Positions 1 to 5,552 of a stretch of DNA of 15,157 nt are shown piece after piece. The notes beneath the pieces are model-generated. The model saw only the letters and a program-made list of their open reading frames with translations. It made no database searches and had not been told where the DNA came from. This stretch comes from Prevotella sp. GTDB taxonomy: Bacteria; Bacteroidota; Bacteroidia; Bacteroidales; Bacteroidaceae. Position 1 is the first letter of the stretch. Each line of letters starts with the position of its first letter. Location: NCBI GenBank assembly GCA_017442765.1, contig JAFRZC010000001.1:1-15157 (forward strand), written 5' to 3'. The position numbers were made by a program, and so were the translations under genes.

Positions 1-1
1 G

Positions 2-376
2 AATATTGTCGGCAAGCCGATGGCGCAGCTGATGATGCAGAAGCAGTGGGGTGACGCGACCGTCACCGTCTGCCATTCGCGCTCGCAGGGGCTGAAAGAA
101 GAGTGCAGGCAGGCCGATATCCTCATCGCCGCCATCGGTCGCCCGGGATTTGTCACCGCCGACATGGTGAAGGAAGGTGCTGTCGTCATCGACGTGGGCA
201 CCACTCGTGTGCCCGATGCCACACGTAAGTCGGGTTTCCGCCTCTCCGGTGATGTGAAGTTCGACGAGGTGGCACCGAAGTGTGCCGCCATCACGCCCGT
301 GCCCGGCGGAGTGGGTCCGATGACCATCTGCTCGCTCATGATGAATACGCTGAAGGCAGGGAGGAAGAACGGATGA
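2..376 (+). CDS. folD: FolD C-terminal part (methylenetetrahydrofolate dehydrogenase/cyclohydrolase), 5' truncated by window
   Basis: The reading frame is open from base 2 and ends at TGA 374-376, so about 124 residues of the C-terminal, NADP-binding half are present. FolD is a cytosolic bifunctional enzyme that oxidises 5,10-methylene-THF to methenyl-THF and hydrolyses it to 10-formyl-THF for purine and formyl-Met synthesis. Seen in the sequence: NIVGKP at the left edge (the family's 'S.IVGKP' motif), a Rossmann stretch with AAIGRPGF, the strand VVIDVGT, and the hallmark [10 protein letters not shown] near the end. The first ATG in the frame (base 20) lies inside this motif run and is not the true start. 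The catalytic N-terminal half lies outside the window. No terminator is visible after the stop; filler sequence and a small TPR gene follow. Confidence 0.96.
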   Translation, partial: NIVGKPMAQLMMQKQWGDATVTVCHSRSQGLKEECRQADILIAAIGRPGFVTADMVKEGAVVIDVGTTRVPDATRKSGFRLSGDVKFDEVAPKCAAITPVPGGVGPMTICSLMMNTLKAGRKNG

Positions 377-449
377 GGGATGAATGATAAAGGATGAGGG
401 CTTGAATGTAGGGACACGGTGCGTGCGTAGAGATTTGGCGTTTAGTGGG
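372..449 (+). repeat. Low-complexity filler between folD and the TPR gene
   Basis: Three short stretches lie end to end: iterations of 'gatga(g/a)gg/gatgaatgataaaggatgaggg' over 372-400, then 'gtagggacacggtgcgtgcg', then 'ggcgtttagtggg'. The 'tttagtg' word recurs in three other gene gaps of this window (near 3071, 10881 and 14789). I read this as degenerate intergenic repeat material, not coding sequence. Confidence 0.5.
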
Positions 450-629
450 ATGACGGCACAAGAATACTATGAGCGTGGCAATGCCCTCCGGCGCGAGGGT
501 AAGTGGGCTGAGGCCATGAACTGCTACATGGAGGCCATTGCCCTCGACCCAGACTCGCCCGCCATCGAGGCTAGGCAGATGCTGGAAGACATCATGAACT
601 TCTACCATAAGGATGCCTATAATCCGTAA
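450..629 (+). CDS. Small tetratricopeptide-repeat (TPR) protein
   Basis: A 59-residue protein if started at ATG 450 (MTAQEYYERG). The frame stays open upstream to ATG 384, but that stretch is repeat-like filler, so 450 is preferred. The body is one TPR-like helix pair, with 'YYERGNALRREGKWAEAMNCYMEAIALDPDS' features (A/G at helix contacts, 'ALDPDSPAIEA') spread over residues 6-40, followed by a third helix and the tail QMLEDIMNFYHKDAYNP. Small one-TPR proteins with a 'NFY.KD.YNP' tail are familiar in Bacteroides and Prevotella. The role is unknown, probably a protein-protein contact in the cytosol, since no signal peptide is present. It sits 73 bases after folD and may be co-transcribed with it. 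A decayed copy of its 3' end lies at 1500-1577. Confidence 0.8.
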   Translation: MTAQEYYERGNALRREGKWAEAMNCYMEAIALDPDSPAIEARQMLEDIMNFYHKDAYNP

Positions 630-723
630 AATTTTTCTGGATAATTGGACAAAAATGTGGTGAGTGGGCAACAATTTCACCACTTTTAACGACGGAAGTG
701 AATATCTTTTCCAAAATTTTTCG

Positions 724-731
724 TAATTTTG
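724..731 (+). promoter_or_regulatory. Probable -7 box for the zeta-like gene
   Basis: TAATTTTG matches the Bacteroidetes -7 consensus TAnnTTTG and lies 16 bases before ATG 748, implying a very short leader. No clear TTTG -33 box is seen at the expected 19-21 bp spacing; the region upstream is T/A-rich. Confidence 0.5.
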
Positions 732-747
732 CAACAAGAATCTATAG

Positions 748-1323
748 ATGGGTAAAAATCTCTATATCATTAGTGGATGTAATGGCGCTGGTAAGACAAC
801 AGCATCTTACACTGTTCTTCCTGAAATCCTTAATTGCAGGGAGTTTGTAAATGCTGATGAAATTGCCCGTGGTCTCTCTCCGTTCAATCCTGAAAGTATG
901 GCAATAGAGGCTGGTCGGTTGATGCTCAAACGCATAGAAGAGTTACTCAGTCGAGACGAGACTTTTTCTATAGAGACGACACTTGCAGCCAAGTCGTATT
1001 TAAACCTTGTTCATCGTGCCCGGTCTAAAGGTTATCGGGTAAATATTGTTTTCTTTTGGCTCAGGACTCCGGAACTGGCAATCCTGCGTGTGGCAGAAAG
1101 AGTGCAACATGGTGGGCACAACATACCAGAAGATATTATAAGACGCAGATATGTAGCAGGCATTACCAACTTGTTCCGTCTGTTTATGTCAGAGGTTGAT
1201 TATTGGAGTATATATGATAATTCTGAGCAGCCGCGTATTAAAATCGCAAGTGGTAGCAAAGGAAAAGAGATAGAGGTTTTCAATAAAGAACTATATAAAT
1301 CTATAAATGCGTATGTCAGATAA
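748..1323 (+). CDS. Zeta-toxin-like P-loop kinase
   Basis: A 191-residue cytosolic protein of the zeta toxin / AAA-type P-loop family. Walker A is GCNGAGKT at residues 10-17. NADEIARGLSPF (35-46) and FSIETTLA (73-80) match the family's substrate-side motifs. RVQHGGHNIPEDIIRRRY (118-135) is the arginine-rich lid-like segment common in chromosomal zeta-like proteins. Classical zeta toxins phosphorylate UDP-GlcNAc; whether this short chromosomal type does so is not known from sequence. The gene overlaps the next small ORF by 11-17 bases, a toxin-antitoxin-like arrangement. Both genes are visibly more A/T-rich than folD or the oxidoreductase operon, which suggests lateral acquisition. It could instead be a non-toxic nucleotide or sugar kinase. 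Confidence 0.85.
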   Translation: MGKNLYIISGCNGAGKTTASYTVLPEILNCREFVNADEIARGLSPFNPESMAIEAGRLMLKRIEELLSRDETFSIETTLAAKSYLNLVHRARSKGYRVNIVFFWLRTPELAILRVAERVQHGGHNIPEDIIRRRYVAGITNLFRLFMSEVDYWSIYDNSEQPRIKIASGSKGKEIEVFNKELYKSINAYVR

Positions 1324-1495
1324 AGAATACAAGGATTTATCCAAGAAAATTGATACTGGCCTTCAGTTGGCAGAGAAACGAATGCTGCATGAAAAAGCAT
1401 TGCGAGGCGAATGCGTTGTTGTCTGCGACAAAAACAATAACATCCAGCATATTCCTGCCCGGCAGGTAATTGCAGAAAACCGTATTTTTCAATAG
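1307..1495 (+). CDS. Small partner of the zeta-like kinase, putative antitoxin
   Basis: A 62-residue protein (60 if the second ATG at 1313 is used; MRM places both starts close together). It overlaps the end of the zeta-like gene, so the two are translationally linked. The N-terminal half is charged and helical (DLSKKIDTGLQLAEKRMLHEK); the C-terminal half is 'CVVVCDKNNNIQHIPARQV', with the 'VVs..G.i..ipA' beta-hairpin pattern seen in small proteins encoded next to zeta-like kinases in many bacteria. Antitoxin function is inferred from position, size and this pattern. The order (kinase first, partner second) is the reverse of classical epsilon-zeta. No signal peptide is present. Confidence 0.65.
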   Translation: MRMSDKEYKDLSKKIDTGLQLAEKRMLHEKALRGECVVVCDKNNNIQHIPARQVIAENRIFQ

Positions 1496-1499
1496 ACTT

Positions 1500-1577
1500 T
1501 ACATCGTCGAGTCCAAGCAGATGTTGGAAGACATTATGGAAAAACAAAAACTATTCATAGGAATAACACAGATATGA
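1500..1577 (+). pseudogene. Remnant of a TPR-gene 3' end
   Basis: Directly after the putative antitoxin stop, the frame beginning near 1500 reads IVESKQMLEDIMEKQK before ending at TGA 1575-1577. The middle matches the tail of the small TPR protein at 450-629 (AIEARQMLEDIM), and the DNA agrees too: about three quarters of bases match over 1506-1541 versus 566-601. There is no start codon or TPR body upstream, so this looks like a divergent leftover of a second TPR copy. The kinase/partner pair therefore lies between an intact TPR gene and a broken one. Confidence 0.6.
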
Positions 1578-2314
1578 GAATAATATTCATTTTTGCAGGT
1601 GTGCTGTTCTATATGTTGACGACGGGGGCACAGACCATGAACGTCCACATGGTCAATGGTGAGGTTGTTCGTTTCTCCAAAGATGACATTGCGTATATCG
1701 ACTTCACGTTGGCTACTCCTGTTCCCGAAAGCTACAAGGTGTGCCCCGACGATAGCCACCCGCACCTGATAGACCTCGGACTGCCGAGTGGCACGAAATG
1801 GGCATGCTGCAATGTCGGAGCCTCGTCGCCCGAGGAGCATGGTGGATATTATTCGTGGGGCGAAACGGAAGAGAAAAGTGAATATACCCAGACTACTTAT
1901 AAATATTTCAACCAGGAAGAAGGCTGGAACAATCTTGGCACTGACATTGCCGGAACGGTCTATGATGTGGCGCATGTGAAGTGGGGCGGTGCATGGCAAA
2001 TGCCCACGTTGGCACAGTGCGAGGAGTTGGTGAGCAGTTGTAAGTGGTCTGATAGTTTTGTGGAGAAAAATGGCGTAAAAGGCCGGGTACTGACAGGGGC
2101 AAATGGTGGCAGTATATTTCTTCCTGCTTCAGGCTGGTATTATGAGATGGAATCGAAGAGTGTTGATGCGGGTGGTTACTATTGGACTTCAACGCAGATA
2201 CCCGACCGCTTAGACAACATACATAGTTTGGATTTTTACACTGACATGAAAAATTGTGGTGGCTTGACTCGGCGTGATGCCGGGCTCAGTGTGCGTCCGG
2301 TCATAGTGCCGTAA
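1574..2314 (+). CDS. Exported 'DLGLPSGTKWA' (Fib_succ_major/DUF1566-like) protein
   Basis: A 246-residue protein with an N-terminal signal peptide (MRIIFIFAGVLFYMLTTGA, cleavage likely before QT near residue 20). Residues about 22-45 form the 'VHMVNGEVVRFSKDDIAYIDF' hairpin module common at the N-terminus of Bacteroidetes surface proteins. Residues 60-246 form the main domain, with LIDLGLPSGTKWACCNVGASSPEE, GGYYSWGET, GGAWQMPTLAQCEELVSSC, YWTSTQ and the ending SVRPV. This signature resembles the Fibrobacter major-paralogous / DUF1566 C-lectin-like fold. These families are abundant in Prevotella, but their ligand is unknown. The ATG overlaps the stop of the TPR remnant. No lipobox Cys is seen, so the protein is likely periplasmic or secreted. 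Confidence 0.85.
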   Translation: MRIIFIFAGVLFYMLTTGAQTMNVHMVNGEVVRFSKDDIAYIDFTLATPVPESYKVCPDDSHPHLIDLGLPSGTKWACCNVGASSPEEHGGYYSWGETEEKSEYTQTTYKYFNQEEGWNNLGTDIAGTVYDVAHVKWGGAWQMPTLAQCEELVSSCKWSDSFVEKNGVKGRVLTGANGGSIFLPASGWYYEMESKSVDAGGYYWTSTQIPDRLDNIHSLDFYTDMKNCGGLTRRDAGLSVRPVIVP

Positions 2315-2461
2315 TATGTTTCCCAGACCTTTGCTTTTTATACATTCGTTAACTTTTCCCGATTTTCTTTTAACACGGAGAATCGATTATTTTCAACAAA
2401 GTTTTTTGAGTTTGTAAATTCTTCAAGCATTCGTGTGCAATTGGCATGGCCAGTAAATAGA

Positions 2462-2491
2462 GGCGAGGGGTGAGAGGTGAGAAGCGAGTGT
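2462..2491 (+). repeat. Degenerate 'ggtgaga' repeats
   Basis: A purine-rich run of 'gcgagg / ggtgaga / ggtgaga / agcgagtg' units lies in the gene-free stretch 2315-2846. It is similar in texture to the run at 2614-2647 and is probably replication-slippage filler. Confidence 0.5.
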
Positions 2492-2507
2492 GCAGTTTTT
2501 GTTTTGC

Positions 2508-2611
2508 GAAAGGTATGCTTCTCGGCTGCGAAAGATAAGCTTTCGCCTTCCGAAAGATTGTCTTTCGGAAGGTGAAACACGGTCTTTTGCAAAGTGAAAC
2601 ATATACCTTTC
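2508..2611 (+). repeat. Nested palindromes with GAAAG...CTTTC cores
   Basis: This sits in the 532-base gene-free region 2315-2846. It holds a perfect 12-bp inverted repeat (CCTTCCGAAAGA 2546-2557, loop ttg, complement 2561-2572), a 7-bp one (GCGAAAG 2528-2534 / CTTTCGC 2540-2546), and an outer 9-bp pair (GAAAGGTAT 2508-2516 / ATACCTTTC 2603-2611) that encloses the others. Bases 2528-2544 match 12895-12911 at 16 of 17 positions. No T-tract follows, so these are not ordinary terminators. In the rest of the gap (2315-2461 and 2648-2780) I see no gene or RNA. Confidence 0.75.
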
Positions 2612-2613
2612 AG

Positions 2614-2647
2614 GAGTGAGAAGTGAAAAGTGAAGAGTGAAAAGTGG
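2614..2647 (+). repeat. Degenerate 'agtgaaa/agtgaga' tandem run
   Basis: Five imperfect heptamer-like units (gagtgag, aagtgaa, aagtgaa, gagtgaa, aagtgg) lie directly after the palindrome cluster. The run is low-complexity and non-coding. Confidence 0.6.
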
Positions 2648-2809
2648 ACGAATGCGACGAGAAATGGTGTTTTCGCGTTCCAGAATTGAGAAAATTCTTG
2701 ACAGAAAATGTTAATTTCTGGGTCTGTAATTTTGATTTTGTTAACATTGCGTGGTTGGCACGGAACGAAGAATTGTGGGCATTTGTTTTCCCTGTTCGGA
2801 AAAAAATAT

Positions 2810-2817
2810 TACTTTTG
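2810..2817 (+). promoter_or_regulatory. Probable promoter -7 box of the VOR/KOR operon
   Basis: TACTTTTG followed by C fits TAnnTTTG and lies 29 bases before ATG 2847. A TTTG at 2782-2785 is the nearest -33 candidate, but its spacing (24 bp) is longer than the usual 19-21. A second TAATTTTG at 2727-2734 could be an alternative promoter. Confidence 0.6.
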
Positions 2818-2846
2818 CACGTGATTTAGATTATCAGTTTTGTAAT

Positions 2847-3074
2847 ATGGCAAAAATAAAAGGAACGATAGTTGTGAATACAGAGCGGTGCAAGGGTTGT
2901 CAGCTTTGTATCGTCGCATGTCCGAAGGATGTAATTGCACTGGCCGAGAAGAGAGTGAATGTGCATGGCTATCCCTACGTGGAGGCAGTGCGCCCGGACG
3001 ACTGCATCGGCTGTGCGTCGTGTGGCATTGTTTGTCCCGACGGGTGCATCACGGTGTATAAGAAGCGTGTTTAG
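2847..3074 (+). CDS. 2x[4Fe-4S] ferredoxin subunit of 2-oxoacid:ferredoxin oxidoreductase
   Basis: A 75-residue protein started at ATG 2847 (MAKIKGTIV). The frame extends further upstream, but through the promoter, so that extension is rejected. Two classic cluster motifs are present: CKGCQLCIVACP (Cys 15, 18, 21, 25) and CIGCASCGIVCP (Cys 53, 56, 59, 63). It is the delta-type (VorD/KorD) electron-transfer subunit that takes electrons from the catalytic beta subunit to external ferredoxin. It is the first gene of a four-gene operon, 33 bases before the alpha gene. The stop codon TAG lies within a 'ttag.atttagtg' repeat word. A cytosolic, oxygen-sensitive complex is expected. Confidence 0.93.
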   Translation: MAKIKGTIVVNTERCKGCQLCIVACPKDVIALAEKRVNVHGYPYVEAVRPDDCIGCASCGIVCPDGCITVYKKRV

Positions 3075-3090
3075 CATTTAGTGTTTAGTG
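3071..3090 (+). repeat. Interspersed 'tttagtg' word overlapping a stop codon
   Basis: The unit 'ttag-c-atttagtg-tttagtg' begins on the ferredoxin stop codon. Related copies are at 14789-14801 (on the ilvB stop codon) and, in opposite orientation, at 10881-10902 before ilvD. Confidence 0.6.
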
Positions 3091-3107
3091 TTATTGAAAT
3101 AAAGAAA

Positions 3108-4235
3108 ATGAGTAAAGATAATGTATCTACGTCCCTCCCCCCCAAGGAGAACCAGAGGGGGGGCGCTGAGGTTGTCCTGATGAAAGGCAACGAGGCGATA
3201 GCCCATGCGGCCATCCGCTGCGGAGCCGACGGCTACTTCGGCTATCCCATCACTCCGCAGAGCGAGGTCATCGAGACATTGGCCGAGCTGAAGCCCTGGG
3301 AGACGACGGGCATGGTGGTGTTGCAGGCTGAGAGCGAGGTGGCCTCTATCAATATGATCTACGGTGGCGCGGGTGCCGGCAAGCGCGTGCTCACGTCGTC
3401 GTCGTCGCCGGGCATCGCCTTGATGCAGGAGGGCATCGCCTATATGGCCGGCGCCGAGCTGCCGGGTGTGTTTATCAATGTGCAGCGCGGCGGTCCCGGA
3501 TTGGGTACCATCCAGCCCTCGCAGAGCGATTATTTTCAGGCCACGCGCGGCGGCGGCAACGGCGACTATAACGTCATCGTGCTTGCGCCGAACTCAGTGC
3601 AGGAGATGGCCGATTTCGTGGATTTGGCTTTCGAGCTGGCCTTCAAATATCGCAATCCGGCGATGATTCTGAGCGATGGTGTCATCGGTCAGATGATGGA
3701 GAAGGTGGTGCTGCCCCCGCAAAAGCCCCGCCGCACCGAGGAGGAAATCAGGCGAGAGTGCCCCTGGGCAACCATCGGGCGAATGAAAGACCGCCAGCCA
3801 AACATCATTACCTCGCTCGAACTGACGTCGGAGGTGATGGAGCAGCGCAACCTGCATCTGCAAGAGAAGTACCGGGAGATACGCGACAAGGAGGTGCGCT
3901 ATGAGACGCAGCAGATGGGCGATGCCGACTACATGGTTGTGGCGTTTGGTAGCGCGGCCCGCATTGCCGAGAAAGCGATGGAGATGGCACGCGAGGAAGG
4001 GCTGAAGGTCGGGCTGTTCCGTCCGATAACCCTCTGGCCGTTCCCCGAGAAAGAGGTGGCCGCTGCGGCAAAGGGCAAGAAAGGTGTGCTTGTGGTGGAG
4101 ATCAATGCCGGCCAGATGGTCGAGGATGTGCGCCTGGCCGTCAACGGTGCCGGGCGCGTAGAGCACTTCGGTCGCTTAGGCGGTATCGTGCCCGAGCCCG
4201 ATGAAATTGTTAAAGCTATAAAGGAGAAATTCTAA
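3108..4235 (+). CDS. vorB: 2-oxoacid:ferredoxin oxidoreductase alpha subunit, VorB type
   Basis: A 375-residue protein from ATG 3108 (MSKDNVSTS); an in-frame ATG at 3081 lies in the repeat word and is less likely. It carries the pyrimidine-binding and C-terminal transketolase-like domains of the oxidoreductase. Motifs: LMKGNEAIAHAAIR (about 24-37), GYFGYPITPQSEV (about 42-54), LQAESEVASINM (about 73-84, with the conserved acidic residue of the alpha subunit), TSSSSPGIALMQEG, and RGGPGLGTIQPSQSDYFQ. With the beta subunit it converts a 2-oxoacid plus CoA to acyl-CoA plus CO2, or the reverse using reduced ferredoxin. VorB naming implies branched-chain 2-oxoisovalerate, but 2-oxoglutarate cannot be excluded. 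Oddity: residues 7-19 (STSLPPKENQRGG) come from a C-run/G-run segment not expected in the family. It overlaps the beta gene by one base (TAATG). Confidence 0.93.
   Translation: MSKDNVSTSLPPKENQRGGAEVVLMKGNEAIAHAAIRCGADGYFGYPITPQSEVIETLAELKPWETTGMVVLQAESEVASINMIYGGAGAGKRVLTSSSSPGIALMQEGIAYMAGAELPGVFINVQRGGPGLGTIQPSQSDYFQATRGGGNGDYNVIVLAPNSVQEMADFVDLAFELAFKYRNPAMILSDGVIGQMMEKVVLPPQKPRRTEEEIRRECPWATIGRMKDRQPNIITSLELTSEVMEQRNLHLQEKYREIRDKEVRYETQQMGDADYMVVAFGSAARIAEKAMEMAREEGLKVGLFRPITLWPFPEKEVAAAAKGKKGVLVVEINAGQMVEDVRLAVNGAGRVEHFGRLGGIVPEPDEIVKAIKEKF
3131..3164 (+). repeat. In-frame C7/G7 hairpin segment inside the vorB 5' end
   Basis: A run of seven C (3137-3143) is followed after 14 bases by a run of seven G (3157-3163), able to pair as a hairpin. 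It encodes SLPPKENQRGG, just ahead of the conserved VVLMKGNEAI start of the family. It resembles in composition the segments within ilvD and ilvB. Confidence 0.65.
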
Positions 4236-4999
4236 TGGAGAACGGAATATTATCTAAAGAGAATATCGTCTATCAGAAGCCGTCACTGATGAACGACGTG
4301 CCGATGCACTATTGCCCGGGCTGCTCGCACGGCGTGGTGCACAAGCTGGTGGCCGAGGTCGTTGAGGAGATGGGCATGGAGGAGAAAACCATCGGCGTAA
4401 GCCCTGTCGGTTGTGCCGTCTTTGCCTATAAGTATCTTGATATCGACTGGCAGGAGGCTGCTCACGGACGCGCCCCCGCTGTGGCCACGGCCATCAAGAG
4501 ACTGTGGCCCGACCGTCTTGTCTTTACCTATCAGGGCGACGGCGATCTGGCCTGCATCGGTACGGCCGAGACCATCCATGCGCTGAACCGAGGCGAGAAC
4601 ATCGCCATCATCTTCATCAACAATGCCATCTACGGCATGACGGGCGGACAGATGGCTCCCACGACGCTCATCGGACAGAAGACCTCGACGTGTCCCTATG
4701 GGCGCGACCCGGAGATACATGGCTATCCGCTCAACATCACCGAGCTGGCCGCCAAACTTGACGGCACTTGCTACGTCACCCGTCAGTCGGTGGAGAGTGT
4801 GGCTTCAATTCGTCAGGCAAAGAAGGCCATACGCAAGGCGTTTGACCTCTCGATGCAAGGGAAAGGCTCTTCGCTGGTTGAGATTGTATCAACCTGTAAC
4901 TCAGGCTGGAAGCTCTCTCCAGTTAAAGCAAATGAATGGATGAAGGAACACATGTTTAAAAAATATGTGAAAGGTGATTTGAAAGGAGGCGATCTATGA
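4235..4999 (+). CDS. vorA: 2-oxoacid:ferredoxin oxidoreductase beta subunit (thiamine diphosphate-binding)
   Basis: A 254-residue protein. The thiamine diphosphate/Mg signature is GDGD at 101-104 with INN at 128-130 and YGMTGGQ at 133-139, the typical GDG-X(~25)-NN spacing. Cys 27 and 30 (CPGC), Cys 60 (VGC) and Cys 221 (STCNSG) fit the four ligands of the beta-subunit [4Fe-4S] cluster in 2-oxoacid oxidoreductases. Length is close to other KorB/VorA proteins. It forms the catalytic core with VorB and passes electrons to the ferredoxin subunit. It begins on the alpha stop codon (TAATG) and ends in an ATGA overlap with the gamma gene, so translational coupling is likely. Substrate (2-oxoisovalerate or 2-oxoglutarate) is undetermined. 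Confidence 0.93.
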   Translation: MENGILSKENIVYQKPSLMNDVPMHYCPGCSHGVVHKLVAEVVEEMGMEEKTIGVSPVGCAVFAYKYLDIDWQEAAHGRAPAVATAIKRLWPDRLVFTYQGDGDLACIGTAETIHALNRGENIAIIFINNAIYGMTGGQMAPTTLIGQKTSTCPYGRDPEIHGYPLNITELAAKLDGTCYVTRQSVESVASIRQAKKAIRKAFDLSMQGKGSSLVEIVSTCNSGWKLSPVKANEWMKEHMFKKYVKGDLKGGDL

Positions 5000-5538
5000 A
5001 AAAAGAAATTATTATATCGGGTTTTGGCGGACAGGGCGTGCTTTCGATGGGAAAAATACTGGCCTATTCGGGACTCATGGAAGACAAGGAGGTGACTTGG
5101 ATGCCGGCCTATGGTCCTGAGCAGCGCGGCGGCACGGCCAACGTGACCGTCATCGTCAGCGACGACCGCATCTCATCGCCTATTCTCAGCCGCTACGACG
5201 TGGCCATCGTGTTGAACCAGCCCTCGCTTGAGAAATTTGAACCGAGAGTGAAGCCAGGCGGCATTCTTATCTATGACGGCTTTGGCATCCTTAACCCGCC
5301 TACGCGCACCGACATTACGGTCTATCGCATCGACGCGATGGACAAGGCCGCCGAGATGAAGAACGCCAAGGTGTTCAACATGATTGTGCTGGGCGGTTTG
5401 CTGAAGGTCTGCCCGGTGGTCAGCACTGACGGATTGCAAAAGGCACTTTACAAGAGCCTGCCCGAACGGCATCACCAGTTGATACCGCTGAACATGCAGG
5501 CCGTAGAGGAAGGAATGAAAATCATAGAGAAACTATAA
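4996..5538 (+). CDS. vorC: 2-oxoacid:ferredoxin oxidoreductase gamma subunit
   Basis: A 180-residue protein of the pyruvate/ketoisovalerate oxidoreductase gamma family. GFGGQGVLSMGKILA near the N-terminus and PAYGPEQRGGTANVTVIVSD about 30 residues later are the two family landmarks; SRYDVAIVLNQPSLEKF and NMIVLGGLLK follow. This subunit helps bind CoA and holds the complex together. It overlaps the beta gene by four bases (ATGA) and is the last gene of the operon. Only 14 bases separate it from the SGNH hydrolase gene, with no terminator seen, so some read-through is possible. Confidence 0.93.
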   Translation: MKKEIIISGFGGQGVLSMGKILAYSGLMEDKEVTWMPAYGPEQRGGTANVTVIVSDDRISSPILSRYDVAIVLNQPSLEKFEPRVKPGGILIYDGFGILNPPTRTDITVYRIDAMDKAAEMKNAKVFNMIVLGGLLKVCPVVSTDGLQKALYKSLPERHHQLIPLNMQAVEEGMKIIEKL

Positions 5539-5552
5539 TCGACACGACGCTT

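Noticed and set aside
384..449. 22-residue N-terminal extension of the TPR protein
   Set aside because: It is encoded by filler words (gatgagg, gtagggacacgg, tttagtg) and lacks TPR character; ATG 450 starts directly before the helix.
336..737. 133-residue minus-strand frame over the folD end and TPR gene
   Set aside because: It is a shadow of the TPR coding frame. Its 'VFQHLPSLD' stretch echoes a frame opposite 1500-1547 only because the TPR end is duplicated there.
2338..2592. 84-residue minus-strand frame in the gene-free region
   Set aside because: It runs through the palindromes and the purine-rich filler, has no promoter or motif, and its composition reflects the repeats.
2751..2846. 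32-residue N-terminal extension of the ferredoxin
   Set aside because: It would be translated from the promoter region itself; the ATG at 2847 gives a normal 75-residue KorD/VorD length.
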